DNA of 64,000 nt from Shewanella sp. MBTL60-112-B2. Lineage in GTDB: Bacteria; Pseudomonadota; Gammaproteobacteria; Enterobacterales; Shewanellaceae. The stretch is taken from NCBI RefSeq assembly GCF_019655055.1, contig NZ_BPFA01000021.1, forward strand, positions 1 through 64,000, given 5' to 3'. A program made the translations under genes and the position numbers. The notes beneath the pieces were generated by a model, which was not told where the DNA came from, made no database searches, and was given only the letters and a program-made list of their open reading frames with translations. Numbering within the stretch: position 1 is the stretch's first letter; each line of letters opens with the position of its first letter. Below, piece after piece: positions 27,280 through 36,336 of the stretch.

Positions 27280-28155
27280 TTAGCCATTTAAGAAAGCCCT
27301 AATGGCTTTTGACACCTGCTCAGCGCTCCCCATATGAAGGTGATGATCTCCCTCAATCGCTACACTCTGCAAGCGTTCAAACCAGCGATTCGCCATAGGG
27401 ATCGCCTCACGTAACTGAGGAAAACCTCGGCTACCTGAAATTAATAGTGTGTTGACTTTATGGGCTTGCATTAAGGCATCGACTTGAGAAAATGTCAGTC
27501 TTAAAGGGGAGTCTAATTTTAAGCGCGGATCACTGCGCCAGCATACCCCAGAATCGCAGATTTGCATATTGCGCTGGGTCAATAATTCGCACCATTGCAG
27601 CTCTAGTGCGGTTAATTTGTGCCGTGCGTGCACTGCGACGGCCATATCTCGGTAAATACTAGCGGGCTTATCTAATGAGGCGAGAAATCGGCGGTGGCCA
27701 CTAAAGCTATTGGCTAACCTTTTTTTGCTCTTAGTTTCATCTTCATAAAGCGGAGACAGCGCCTCAATTAAGATCAAATGCTCAACCCTATCAGCAAATG
27801 CTGCCGCATAAGCCGACGCAATAATTCCACCGAGTGAGTGGCCTAATATTGCCACTGGCGCTTGATGCTTGGGTAATCTTTCGAGTAATGCATCGAGATC
27901 GTACAAATAATCAATCCAATGCAAAGGATAAGCGCCTGGGCGATGCTCTGAACCACCGTGCCCAGGCCAATCAATAGCGAGAATTTGAAAATCGGTTAAA
28001 TATTCACTCAAGGGCTGAAAGCTATTGGCGTTATCTAACCAGCCATGCAGCGCTAATATCAGTGGTTTATCCGCACTCCCCCATAGCCGTCCGGCTAATT
28101 TAATATGGGGTAACTGGATACTAACTTCATCTCCAAACTCGCGTACTAAGTTCAT
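27280..28155 (-). CDS. Alpha/beta hydrolase
   Basis: This 291-residue cytosolic alpha/beta hydrolase-fold protein has the oxyanion segment LALHGWLDNANSF, the LAIDWPGHGGSEHRPG strand and loop, and the nucleophile elbow GHSLGG (Ser107). A late histidine follows in EGDHHLHM. The sequence resembles the serine hydrolase-like (SERHL) group. The substrate is unknown. It lies eight bases downstream of the methyltransferase-like gene on the same strand and both may share a promoter. Confidence 0.85.
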   Translation of the reverse strand: MNLVREFGDEVSIQLPHIKLAGRLWGSADKPLILALHGWLDNANSFQPLSEYLTDFQILAIDWPGHGGSEHRPGAYPLHWIDYLYDLDALLERLPKHQAPVAILGHSLGGIIASAYAAAFADRVEHLILIEALSPLYEDETKSKKRLANSFSGHRRFLASLDKPASIYRDMAVAVHARHKLTALELQWCELLTQRNMQICDSGVCWRSDPRLKLDSPLRLTFSQVDALMQAHKVNTLLISGSRGFPQLREAIPMANRWFERLQSVAIEGDHHLHMGSAEQVSKAIRAFLNG

Positions 28156-28163
28156 CTATAGTC

Positions 28164-28994
28164 TTACTTTTTAACAAATTTCAGCGTCATTCTATCGCTT
28201 TCGCCAATAGCGAGATACTTTTCTTTGTCTTGCCCTTCAAGCGCTAACCGTGGTGGTAGTGTCCAAACGCCTTTTGGATAGTCTTTAGTATCCTTAGGGT
28301 TGGCATTGACCTCTGAGCTGGCGACAAAACTAAAACCGGCTTTCTCAGCCATTTTAATCACAGATGCCTGATCCATATACCCTGTTTTGGCGTCCATGTC
28401 AGGCCCACCTCTATGCTCAACAATCCCCAATGTGCCACCGGGCTTAAGCACTTTATAAGCAGAGTCAAATACAGGCTCTAAATAGCCTTTCATTGCCCAG
28501 TTATGTAAGTTTCTAAAAGTTAACACCGCATCGACACTATTATCGTCTCCCATAGAATAATAACTAGGTGGATCGAATGTCACAGTGCTAGCTGCGCCAA
28601 CTTTAGCCTTATTATCTTTTAACCAAGTTTCAAACTTCTTACCAACCTTTGGTCGATAACCCGTTTTAGCCTTTTCATCTTTAGGATTAGTATCAAAATT
28701 ACCCGCTATATATTGGCCATCTTTAGCTAAATATGGCGCTAATATTTCAGCATACCAGCCGCCACCAGGCCAGAGTTCGATAACGGTATCGCTAGGCTTA
28801 ATATCAAAGAAGCTGAGGGTTTGTTCTGGATGGCGGTATTGATCACGCGCGCTATTTTTAGCTTGTCTAAAATCGCTAGATACCGCTGTTTCTAGGCCTG
28901 TATTCTCATGATTATGTGCATTAACTACAGTACTTAACGATAGGCTACACGTGCTTGCAAGCAAAACGCTTGCGGCTAACATTGTCTTTTTCAT
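28164..28994 (-). CDS. Exported SAM-dependent methyltransferase-like protein (COG4798 type)
   Basis: This 276-residue protein has a clear signal peptide (MKKTMLAASVLLASTCSLSL...VVNAHNHE, cleavage near residue 26), followed by a class I methyltransferase-like fold. Motif I is TVIELWPGGGWYAEILAPY, later motifs are FRNLHNW and VLKPGGTLGIVEHRGG. COG4798 predicted methyltransferases share this combination. AdoMet is not expected in the periplasm, so the reaction is unclear. The gene is followed eight bases later by the hydrolase gene. Confidence 0.85.
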   Translation of the reverse strand: MKKTMLAASVLLASTCSLSLSTVVNAHNHENTGLETAVSSDFRQAKNSARDQYRHPEQTLSFFDIKPSDTVIELWPGGGWYAEILAPYLAKDGQYIAGNFDTNPKDEKAKTGYRPKVGKKFETWLKDNKAKVGAASTVTFDPPSYYSMGDDNSVDAVLTFRNLHNWAMKGYLEPVFDSAYKVLKPGGTLGIVEHRGGPDMDAKTGYMDQASVIKMAEKAGFSFVASSEVNANPKDTKDYPKGVWTLPPRLALEGQDKEKYLAIGESDRMTLKFVKK

Positions 28995-29070
28995 TGTAAT
29001 TCCCCTATTTGATGACAGGCATCAACCTAGCAGGTCAGTTAACAAAAAAACAACCGTTATAAACAGAGCG

Positions 29071-29787
29071 TTACATTTTAATTTTTTGACTGCGTCTACT
29101 TGCGGCGCCATCGACCCTTCGCCAACATAAATAAAGCATAGAGGCACTGGTAGCTAACCAGATCCCAACCCAAAACCATGCTGGTAGCCAACTTTCACTG
29201 GCGAGCATATTGGCATCGCCTTGCCCTTCGAGTCCTAAAAGGACCATAGGGCTGGCTAGCGCATTTAGAATGATCATCAGCGCAATAACTCTAAGGCTAG
29301 TAGCCAAATATCGATTTAGTTGCAGTTTGAGTGGCAATAAAAATAAGCCTGCAAGACTGGCTAAAATTACAATAGTCAATAGGTCACGTGCCCATAACAA
29401 TATAGTCAAAACAACGGCTCCACCTAACAAGGCAAAGCTGAGGCGGATCCCCTTAGGCCAAGTCGCAAACATAAATATGAGATAGCCCCATAATGCCGCG
29501 CCAAAGTATCCAGCAAAACCAATGAATAACGGCCAGCCCCCCTGACTGAAACAGAGCCCTGCACCATTAGGAAATAGCTGAATATGACTGACTACGCCAC
29601 CACTCATAACTGTCGCTAAGCCATGGGAGATCTCATGAAAATAACTTTCTAGCCACTTAAAGGGCACGCTGATAAAAGGTAGACGAGTGACTAAGAAGGC
29701 AATAAAAAGTTCGAACAAGAAACGGGTACGCCCGGGGGCACCTGAGGTATGTGGAGCTGCAGCTTCGCTGTGATGATGTTCAGGCAT
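29071..29787 (-). CDS. M50-like membrane metallopeptidase
   Basis: This 238-residue protein has about six hydrophobic segments and the zinc motif HEISH (His51, Glu52, His55) in SYFHEISHGLATVMSGG, typical of peptidase M50B-like (PF13398) proteins. The His-rich N-terminus (MPEHHHSE) may be cytosolic. Its substrate is unknown; relatives are not proven site-2 proteases. Its ATG overlaps the end of the upstream 102-residue protein gene by eight bases, indicating coupled translation. Confidence 0.8.
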   Translation of the reverse strand: MPEHHHSEAAAPHTSGAPGRTRFLFELFIAFLVTRLPFISVPFKWLESYFHEISHGLATVMSGGVVSHIQLFPNGAGLCFSQGGWPLFIGFAGYFGAALWGYLIFMFATWPKGIRLSFALLGGAVVLTILLWARDLLTIVILASLAGLFLLPLKLQLNRYLATSLRVIALMIILNALASPMVLLGLEGQGDANMLASESWLPAWFWVGIWLATSASMLYLCWRRVDGAASRRSQKIKM

Positions 29788-30088
29788 AAGTGTCTATACC
29801 TACCATCTGTTGGATCTCTTCTCGCTTAGCGGCATGTTGATTAATGAGATATTGTGCCACTGCGCCCTGTTGGCCACGGGTTTGGTTTTCATATTCAACA
29901 TGAGCACCAAGCCGTGACTGAAGCCCTGCAGCATCTTCGATATAATCATTAACCACTAATGCTTGCTGCGCTTTTATGGCCGATGCAGCCTCAACACTCG
30001 CGGTATCGACAGCTTTCGCCTGATTAGAAGCGACAGACTTGTTGATTTCAACTTTATTAGCTGTAAGTTGACTGGTGTTGATCTGCAT
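29780..30088 (-). CDS. Conserved hypothetical protein, coupled to the M50-like gene
   Basis: This 102-residue soluble protein is rich in Ala, Gln and Asn. It begins MQINTSQLTANKVEIN and ends QHAAKREEIQQMVGIDTYA, a C-terminus seen in short flagellin- or UPF-like Shewanella/Vibrio proteins I cannot name. No catalytic motif is visible. It lies between tsaB (49 bases upstream) and the M50-like gene (eight-base overlap), so the three genes probably form one transcript. Confidence 0.65.
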   Translation of the reverse strand: MQINTSQLTANKVEINKSVASNQAKAVDTASVEAASAIKAQQALVVNDYIEDAAGLQSRLGAHVEYENQTRGQQGAVAQYLINQHAAKREEIQQMVGIDTYA

Positions 30089-30136
30089 TCTATCGTCCTT
30101 AATTTACTCGGAAAATGCTTTCCTTAAACGCAAAGA

Positions 30137-30853
30137 CTACTCTCTTCCTGGTAATTTCTGCCATGTGACGGTATCACGCAGATAAACTGGTGCTAAATCA
30201 TCAACAGAGGTACTTTGGCCTTTTTCTAAGCCATCTTGCGCCAATGCTAGCATGTATTTCGCTTCAGGGAATTTAGCCGCCTCACATAAAGACATCGTCT
30301 CGCTGTGATCGAGTATTTCAGGGTAAGCATCAAAACCGGTACCACAAGCAGCAATCGGCTGAGTTAAGTCAAGAGTTAACACGATATCGGCGGGCGCACT
30401 AACCACTTCTTCATTCACTAAAGTGGCTAAGCCATCAACTGCAATATATTGGCCCCAGTAGACTTCGCCCATACGTGCATCAATGGCTGCAAGCACTTGT
30501 GTTGCACCGTTTTCGATAGCCGATTGCGCCATTGCCGCTAAGGTTGAAATACCAATGACGGGCAATTCTTGGCCAAGGGCTAAACCTTGGGTAATACTAG
30601 TACAAATACGAATACCGGTAAAACTACCAGGGCCTCTACCATAAGCAACTACATCGACATCTTGCAATTTTAACTGAGCTTGCTCTAATACCGACTTAAC
30701 CATTGGCAACAAGCGCTGGCTATGTTCACGAGGGGCATCCGCTTGCTCGCTGAAGGTTACACCTTGATGCGTCACAGCAGCAGAACACGACTCAGTGCAG
30801 GTATCGAGCGCAAGAATACTCAACTGGGTCGTATCGTTAGAAATTTTTGTCAT
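30137..30853 (-). CDS. tsaB: tRNA threonylcarbamoyladenosine biosynthesis protein TsaB
   Basis: This 238-residue ASKHA-fold protein begins with ILALDTCTESCSAAVTHQG (residues 13-31) and has the conserved VVAYGRGPGSFTGIRI motif and MDARMGEVYW-like segment (AIDARMGEVYWGQY). TsaB forms a complex with TsaD and TsaE for t6A37 modification of ANN-decoding tRNAs. It lies near yoaA, a neighbourhood also found in E. coli. Confidence 0.95.
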   Translation of the reverse strand: MTKISNDTTQLSILALDTCTESCSAAVTHQGVTFSEQADAPREHSQRLLPMVKSVLEQAQLKLQDVDVVAYGRGPGSFTGIRICTSITQGLALGQELPVIGISTLAAMAQSAIENGATQVLAAIDARMGEVYWGQYIAVDGLATLVNEEVVSAPADIVLTLDLTQPIAACGTGFDAYPEILDHSETMSLCEAAKFPEAKYMLALAQDGLEKGQSTSVDDLAPVYLRDTVTWQKLPGRE

Positions 30854-31196
30854 TAATTACTTACCAAACCTATTTTTTATCAAATTTACCATCGTAACGT
30901 GCAATAAACCGATACGACTTAAGACGATGATTAAAGGGCCAAGTCGCTTCATTTACCAGCTTTCGACCAAGTGACTATCTATATTTGGCAATTATACCTC
31001 AAGTAAACTCAAAGCATTAAGCCCTAAACCCAAATTACTTATGTTGCAATTAACTCAGGTATATACAGCTTCATTCAACATCTGCAATGCACTATTGGGC
31101 TATTTATCAAAAATCAGGGCTAAAAACACAGAACTATTCTAAATTTAAATAGTGGCTCTTAGGTTAGAGAATTCAGTATGGCTTAGTGGAGGGGTA
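30854..31196. other. Intergenic region between tsaB and a membrane protein gene
   Basis: About 340 AT-rich bases between divergent genes, presumably holding both promoters. No repeat, RNA or convincing short gene was seen. Confidence 0.4.
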
Positions 31197-31622
31197 ATGC
31201 GACAGGTCAATATAGATTGGTTGCGCTTATTTCGATATTCCCTGTTGTTCATCATCTTTTCTATGTTGATGACCGTCTTTATACTGATCTGGTTTTCTAA
31301 TAGTCTTGAAGAGGCCTGGCAGAAAGGCCTGATGTTAACCTTTTCTGAATTTGAAATGACCCTTGAGTTAACGCTAACACTGCTCATATACATTAGCTTT
31401 CCGGTGCTATTGTTGCGCTTCCTCTTTTACTTCTCCAAAATGCTCTACCGCGGTCGAAACCCAGGGGTGGCTATCATTAGTTACAAAACACTGTTTAACC
31501 CATTAAATTTATTGCTTTTTCCAAGCCTACTTAATGATAAAGGCTTACTCTACCGTCGACGCTGTTTACTAGCGCTCATCTTACTGACCGCCATCTACTT
31601 TACCATTTTACTGATCACTTAA
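31197..31622 (+). CDS. Three-helix inner-membrane protein
   Basis: The protein is 141 residues from ATG at 31197. GGAGG just upstream sets this start; an upstream ATG at 31152 lacks one. Hydrophobic segments lie at about residues 13-33, 55-78 and 120-140, with a basic cytosolic loop between (MLYRGRNPGVA). I recognise no family. The gene converges on yoaA and the two coding regions overlap by eight bases at their 3' ends. Confidence 0.65.
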   Translation: MRQVNIDWLRLFRYSLLFIIFSMLMTVFILIWFSNSLEEAWQKGLMLTFSEFEMTLELTLTLLIYISFPVLLLRFLFYFSKMLYRGRNPGVAIISYKTLFNPLNLLLFPSLLNDKGLLYRRRCLLALILLTAIYFTILLIT

Positions 31623-33540
31623 TCTTAGCTAAAAAGTCTGTCGCCTTGTCTAAATCACGAGTACGGGACATGGGCGGTAGTGAATTTAAAAATGCCTGTC
31701 CATAAGGTTTATTAACAATACGGTTATCGCACAAAATGAGTACGCCTTTATCTTTCTCATCTCGGATCAAACGCCCTACCCCCTGATTCAGGGTAATCAC
31801 TGCTTGTGGTAATGATATTTCACTGAAGGGATCTTTGCCCTCTCGTTCGATACTTTCGCTGCGCGCACGAAACAAATTATCATCGGGTGAAATAAAAGGA
31901 AGCTTATCGATAATCACACAGCTAAGCAGGCGACCACGCACATCGACCCCTTCCCAAAAGGCGCCTGTACCTAGCAACACTGCATTACCAAGCTGACGGT
32001 ATTTCTTCAACAGGCTCTGCTTACCCGCTTGTCCCTGCACTAAAAGTGGATAGGAGACCCGTCTCTGCAGTGCTGGCGCAACTAAATTAAGCATTCTGTG
32101 ACTGGTAAATAAGATAAAGGTTCGACCTTTAGCTGCATTAACAGCCTTAACACAGACATCGACAAATTGTGTTAGCGCAGCATGATGGTTATTTACACTC
32201 GCTAAATGCCGAGGCACGCAAAACAGCGCATTATTAGCGTAATCAAATGGACTTTCTAGCAGCATCTCTTGGCAGTGAGTTAAGCCCAGTTGCCTAGTAA
32301 ACAAACTCAAGTCACGGTTGATTTGTAGGGTTGCTGAAGTAAAAATCCACGAAATATTAGACTCAAACAGTTTTCGACATTCTTTCGCGACATCAATGGG
32401 TGCAATACGCAGCACCAAATAACGATGGCCATAATCAATACTGTAAGCGGCCTGATTGTTCTCACATAAGAAAAATAGCTCTAGCTTATTGGTGATGACG
32501 TCTAGTTTTTCAATTGTGTCATCTAGGTTCTCACTGCGGCCAACATGACCTAACAATAAACTCTGTAGCACTTTAACCTCTTTGATCAAAGCCCACGACA
32601 GCACAGACAAAGCTTTATTACCTAATAGGCGACGCCAATCGCTATCTCCTAATTCAAACAACATCTGATGCCAGTCATTTAATATGGCAGCGCAGCGACA
32701 ACTGAGTGCTTCTATCTGTTTAGCATCTCTAAGTTCTTTTCGGTAGATATCAATTAATTTATCAAACAGATCTGATAGTTGTCTTGTTGAGCATTGCTGA
32801 CCAAAGTAAGTCACTGCAATATCAGGCAGCAGATGCGCCTCATCAAAAATAACCACATCAGAGTCAGGGAGTAACTCGGCAAAACCCGTTTCTTTTATAA
32901 TCCGATCGGCAAGAAACAGATGATGATTGACCACGATAACCCGAGCATCCATGGCTCGATTACGGGCCTTACGCGTAAAGCACTCATCATAATAGTCACA
33001 ACGTTGACCAATGCAGTTCTCTTTACTACTGACAATTAACGGCAAAGCGGGAGAGTTTTCTGTAACGGCAGTCAGGCCACCAATATCGCCGTCAGTCGTT
33101 TGTCCGGCCCACTGATTAATCCTGAGTAGATCATCTAATACCTGAGTCTCCATGGAGCTCGCGCCCGATAACTCTTTCTCCATCAAGTGCTGACAAAGAT
33201 AATTATTACGCCCTTTTAATAAAGCGACTTTAGGCGTTAGGTTCAGCATAGCCAATAAAGCTGGTAAGTCTTTGTAAAATAATTGTTCTTGCAGATTTTT
33301 ACTGCCGGTACTAATAATGACTTGTTTGCCACTCAATAGCGCTGGAATAAGATAAGCAAAGGTTTTACCTACACCGGTGCCCGCCTCAACCACTAAGTTT
33401 TTACGATTTTGAATAGATCCCGCTACGGCGTGCGCCATTTCAGCTTGCACATCTCGACGACTAAAACCTTTAATCGATTGCGCTAATACACCTTGGCTTG
33501 AAAATGCAGCAGCGACTTGTTGTGTTAATCTAACGCTCAA
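31615..33540 (-). CDS. yoaA: ATP-dependent DNA helicase, DinG/XPD family (YoaA)
   Basis: This 641-residue SF2 Fe-S helicase has Walker A VEAGTGVGKT (residues 51-60) and four cluster cysteines (C116, C176, C181, C187). It also has the DEAH box VVIFDEAHLLPD and motif VI QGVGRLIRDEKDKG. Its length matches E. coli YoaA (636) rather than DinG. YoaA works with HolC in repair of stalled replication forks. It is transcribed toward the small membrane protein gene, with overlapping 3' ends. Confidence 0.92.
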   Translation of the reverse strand: MSVRLTQQVAAAFSSQGVLAQSIKGFSRRDVQAEMAHAVAGSIQNRKNLVVEAGTGVGKTFAYLIPALLSGKQVIISTGSKNLQEQLFYKDLPALLAMLNLTPKVALLKGRNNYLCQHLMEKELSGASSMETQVLDDLLRINQWAGQTTDGDIGGLTAVTENSPALPLIVSSKENCIGQRCDYYDECFTRKARNRAMDARVIVVNHHLFLADRIIKETGFAELLPDSDVVIFDEAHLLPDIAVTYFGQQCSTRQLSDLFDKLIDIYRKELRDAKQIEALSCRCAAILNDWHQMLFELGDSDWRRLLGNKALSVLSWALIKEVKVLQSLLLGHVGRSENLDDTIEKLDVITNKLELFFLCENNQAAYSIDYGHRYLVLRIAPIDVAKECRKLFESNISWIFTSATLQINRDLSLFTRQLGLTHCQEMLLESPFDYANNALFCVPRHLASVNNHHAALTQFVDVCVKAVNAAKGRTFILFTSHRMLNLVAPALQRRVSYPLLVQGQAGKQSLLKKYRQLGNAVLLGTGAFWEGVDVRGRLLSCVIIDKLPFISPDDNLFRARSESIEREGKDPFSEISLPQAVITLNQGVGRLIRDEKDKGVLILCDNRIVNKPYGQAFLNSLPPMSRTRDLDKATDFLAKIK

Positions 33541-33905
33541 GAGGTAGGCAACCTTTAATTAGCCTGCATGGCTTGCTTTACAGAGTGTGAGGCAGTTTAT
33601 CTTAAATAGCCTTACAAGATTAGTTTTAGTTTTCTACTCGCCCTGCTATTTAGCGCAATAAAATCACTAACGGTTGTCTCGTTTTCAAAACAAAGCACTA
33701 AAAAGTCTGCCAAGCGTTGACGACATTAGGCCTAAAATGACATTTAGATGAAGTTTACTCATCTGAAGAAATAAGAGGTTGCAATCATTTTTAAAACTGA
33801 TTAATTTAAATACCAAGGCACAGCAAGTAGCATAGCAAAAAGTAGCTAAGCAAAATGCCTTAACGCATTTACTGGCCATCAGGCTCAAAATTGAGAGACA
33901 CGAAT
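33541..33905. other. Region upstream of the his leader
   Basis: About 365 bases upstream of hisL. It presumably contains the yoaA and his promoters. Short open frames here have no supporting ribosome binding site or motif. Confidence 0.4.
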
Positions 33906-33953
33906 ATGACACAGCTTTTGAACACTATGCATCATCATCACCATATGCGGTAG
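33906..33953 (+). CDS. hisL: his operon leader peptide
   Basis: This 15-codon frame encodes MTQLLNTMHHHHHMR with five consecutive His codons and ends in TAG. It precedes alternative hairpins and a terminator. Ribosome stalling at the His codons under histidine starvation would favour the anti-terminator structure, as in the enterobacterial his operon. The gene is too short for routine gene finders. Confidence 0.92.
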   Translation: MTQLLNTMHHHHHMR

Positions 33954-34043
33954 CCTTCGGAAGCTCACTGCCGAAGGACTATTTCCTTCCGGCGGTTGAT
34001 TTAAAAATATCAAAACCCTTGGAAGGAATTCCAAGGGTTTTTT
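33954..34043 (+). promoter_or_regulatory. his operon attenuator
   Basis: CCTTCGG (33954-33960) can pair with CCGAAGG (33971-33977), the 1:2 pause hairpin. The following TTCCTTCCGGCGG segment offers an alternative partner for the 2:3 anti-terminator. The terminator hairpin AACCCTTGGAA-GGAA-TTCCAAGGGTT (34014-34039) with a T-run ends the leader about 60 bases before hisG. Confidence 0.88.
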
Positions 34044-34103
34044 GGTTTTATCTTAACGGATTGTTTTATAAGAATTTTTAAATTAACTAATAGGAAGTAC
34101 CCC

Positions 34104-35003
34104 ATGTCAGAGTCAAATAGATTACGTATCGCTATCCAAAAATCAGGTCGTTTATCAAAAGAATCACAGAAGCTTTTAAAAAGCTGTGGTGTTAAATTTA
34201 ACGTCAACGAACAACGTCTTATCGCCCACTCTGACAATATGCCAATCGATCTATTACGTGTCCGTGATGACGATATTCCAGGCCTAGTTATGGATGGCGT
34301 TGTCGACCTTGGGATCATTGGCGAGAATGTGCTTGAAGAGGAACAAATCGAGCGTCAAAGCCTTGGTAAACCCGCCGAGTGCGTGAAGCTTCGCGAATTA
34401 GACTTTGGTGCTTGCCGTTTATCATTAGCTGTACCCAATGAGTTTGAGTACCAAGATGCCAGTTCACTAGAAGGACTGAGAATAGCCACTTCTTACCCTA
34501 ACCTGCTACGCCGTTACATGGAGCAGAAAGGTATCAATTACCGTGATTGTATGCTTAAGGGCTCAGTAGAAGTTGCACCTCGTGCAGGCTTATCTGACGG
34601 TATTTGTGACCTTGTTTCAACAGGGGCAACCCTTGAGGCAAACGGCCTTTACGAAACCGAAGTGATTTATCGCTCAATGGCTTGCATCATTCAATCGACT
34701 CAATCTCAGCCCGATGACAAGCAAGCACTTATCAATAAAATTCTGTCACGCATCAATGGTGTTGTAAGAGCAAAAGAGAGCAAATACATCTTGCTACACG
34801 CTCCAACAGAAACGCTAGAACAGATTGTAGCCCTGCTTCCTGGTGCTGAAAACCCAACGGTACTGCCACTTAATGATGATACTAACCGTGTTGCTATCCA
34901 CGCTGTTAGTACTGAAGATCTGTTCTGGGACACAATGGAGCAATTAACTCAGTTAGGTGCCAGCTCTATTTTGGTCATGCCTATCGAAAAAATGATGGGG
35001 TAA
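34104..35003 (+). CDS. hisG: ATP phosphoribosyltransferase HisG (long form)
   Basis: This 299-residue enzyme catalyses the first step of histidine synthesis (ATP plus PRPP). It is the long form with a C-terminal regulatory ACT-like domain (about residues 225-299). The catalytic domain shows [13 protein letters not shown] at the start and the PRPP loop [18 protein letters not shown]. Histidine feedback inhibition is expected. It is the first structural gene of the operon and is preceded by the attenuator. Confidence 0.98.
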   Translation: MSESNRLRIAIQKSGRLSKESQKLLKSCGVKFNVNEQRLIAHSDNMPIDLLRVRDDDIPGLVMDGVVDLGIIGENVLEEEQIERQSLGKPAECVKLRELDFGACRLSLAVPNEFEYQDASSLEGLRIATSYPNLLRRYMEQKGINYRDCMLKGSVEVAPRAGLSDGICDLVSTGATLEANGLYETEVIYRSMACIIQSTQSQPDDKQALINKILSRINGVVRAKESKYILLHAPTETLEQIVALLPGAENPTVLPLNDDTNRVAIHAVSTEDLFWDTMEQLTQLGASSILVMPIEKMMG

Positions 35004-35007
35004 GCTC

Positions 35008-36336
35008 ATGCAGATCCTCAACTGGCAATCACTCACACCAGCAGCGCAATTAGATGCATTGCAGCGCTCGCCATTAATTGGTGACAACAGCCTCGAGCAA
35101 AATGTGGCGAGGATCATTGAAGCCGTTGTGACTAACGGCGATCAGGCGCTAAAAGACTTTAGTCGCAAGTTTGATGGGGTAAACGTAGAAACGCTTAAAC
35201 TAACGGCTACCCAAATTGAGCAGAGCTGCAAACTGGTACCTGATCCCCTGAAACAGGCTATCGCTCAGGCTAAGGCCAACATTGAGCGATTTCATCAGGC
35301 GCAGTTACAACCAATAGTTGATATCGAAACTCAGGCGGGGATCCGCTGTGAGCTTCGCTCTGAGGCGATTGAGCGTGTTGGACTCTATATTCCAGGTGGC
35401 ACAGCGCCGCTTATATCCACCGTGCTAATGCTAGCAATGCCAGCCAAAATTGCTGGTTGTAACAAACGAGTTTTGGTGAGTCCACCGCCAATTAATGACG
35501 CTATCATTTATGCGGCAAATGAGTGTGGTATCGAAGAGATTTATCAAGTGGGTGGTGCGCAAGCTATTGCCGCATTAGCATTTGGCACCGAATCTGTTCC
35601 GCAGGTAGATAAAATCTTTGGACCGGGCAATCGATTTGTCACCGAAGCCAAGCGTGCTGTTAGCCAAGATAATCGCTGCACCATCAGTATCGATATGCCT
35701 GCTGGCCCATCAGAAGTATTAATTATTGCAGATGGCCAAGCGAACGCAGAGTTTGTGGCTGCGGATCTTTTATCTCAAGCAGAACACGGCGCAGACTCTC
35801 AAGTCATGCTAGTCACCGAATCAACCGAGCTCGCAGAAGCGGTCAACACAGCTCTGACTGATCAGCTTAAGCAATTGTCTCGTGCTGAGATAGCAACTAC
35901 AGCTCTTAAGAGTAGCCGTACGCTAATTGTTGCTAATATGCAGATGGCAGCTGAGGTTTCAAACCAATACGGACCTGAACACCTCATTATTCAAACTGAG
36001 CAGCCAAGAGATGTATTAAGTAATATTCGCGCCGCAGGCTCTGTGTTTTTAGGCGCTTATACTCCTGAATCTGTCGGCGACTATGCCAGTGGTACAAATC
36101 ACGTCCTACCGACCTACGGCTATAGTAAAACGGTTTCGAGTCTATCTTTGGCAGACTTTAGCCGAAGATTTACGGTACAAGAGCTCAATGCTCAAGGCCT
36201 ACGAACTATTGCTGATAGCGTGATGGCACTTGCGGCGGCAGAACAACTCGATGCCCACAAGAATGCGATAGCTATTCGAGTCGCGAGCCTTAACGGCGTA
36301 ACTGATGGCACGAATAGCGGCAATGAGGAGCAATAA
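35008..36336 (+). CDS. hisD: Histidinol dehydrogenase HisD
   Basis: This 442-residue NAD-dependent zinc enzyme catalyses the last two oxidations of histidinol to histidine. Conserved segments are ERVGLYIPGGTAPLISTVLMLAMPA, IFGPGNRFVTEAKR, SQAEHGADSQ and GPEHLIIQ, which carry the zinc and base residues. It begins four bases after hisG, and its stop TAATG overlaps the hisC start. Confidence 0.98.
   Translation: MQILNWQSLTPAAQLDALQRSPLIGDNSLEQNVARIIEAVVTNGDQALKDFSRKFDGVNVETLKLTATQIEQSCKLVPDPLKQAIAQAKANIERFHQAQLQPIVDIETQAGIRCELRSEAIERVGLYIPGGTAPLISTVLMLAMPAKIAGCNKRVLVSPPPINDAIIYAANECGIEEIYQVGGAQAIAALAFGTESVPQVDKIFGPGNRFVTEAKRAVSQDNRCTISIDMPAGPSEVLIIADGQANAEFVAADLLSQAEHGADSQVMLVTESTELAEAVNTALTDQLKQLSRAEIATTALKSSRTLIVANMQMAAEVSNQYGPEHLIIQTEQPRDVLSNIRAAGSVFLGAYTPESVGDYASGTNHVLPTYGYSKTVSSLSLADFSRRFTVQELNAQGLRTIADSVMALAAAEQLDAHKNAIAIRVASLNGVTDGTNSGNEEQ

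Noticed and set aside
31152..31196. Upstream ATG start for the membrane protein at 31197
   Set aside because: There is no ribosome binding site at 31152; GGAGG directly precedes the ATG at 31197.
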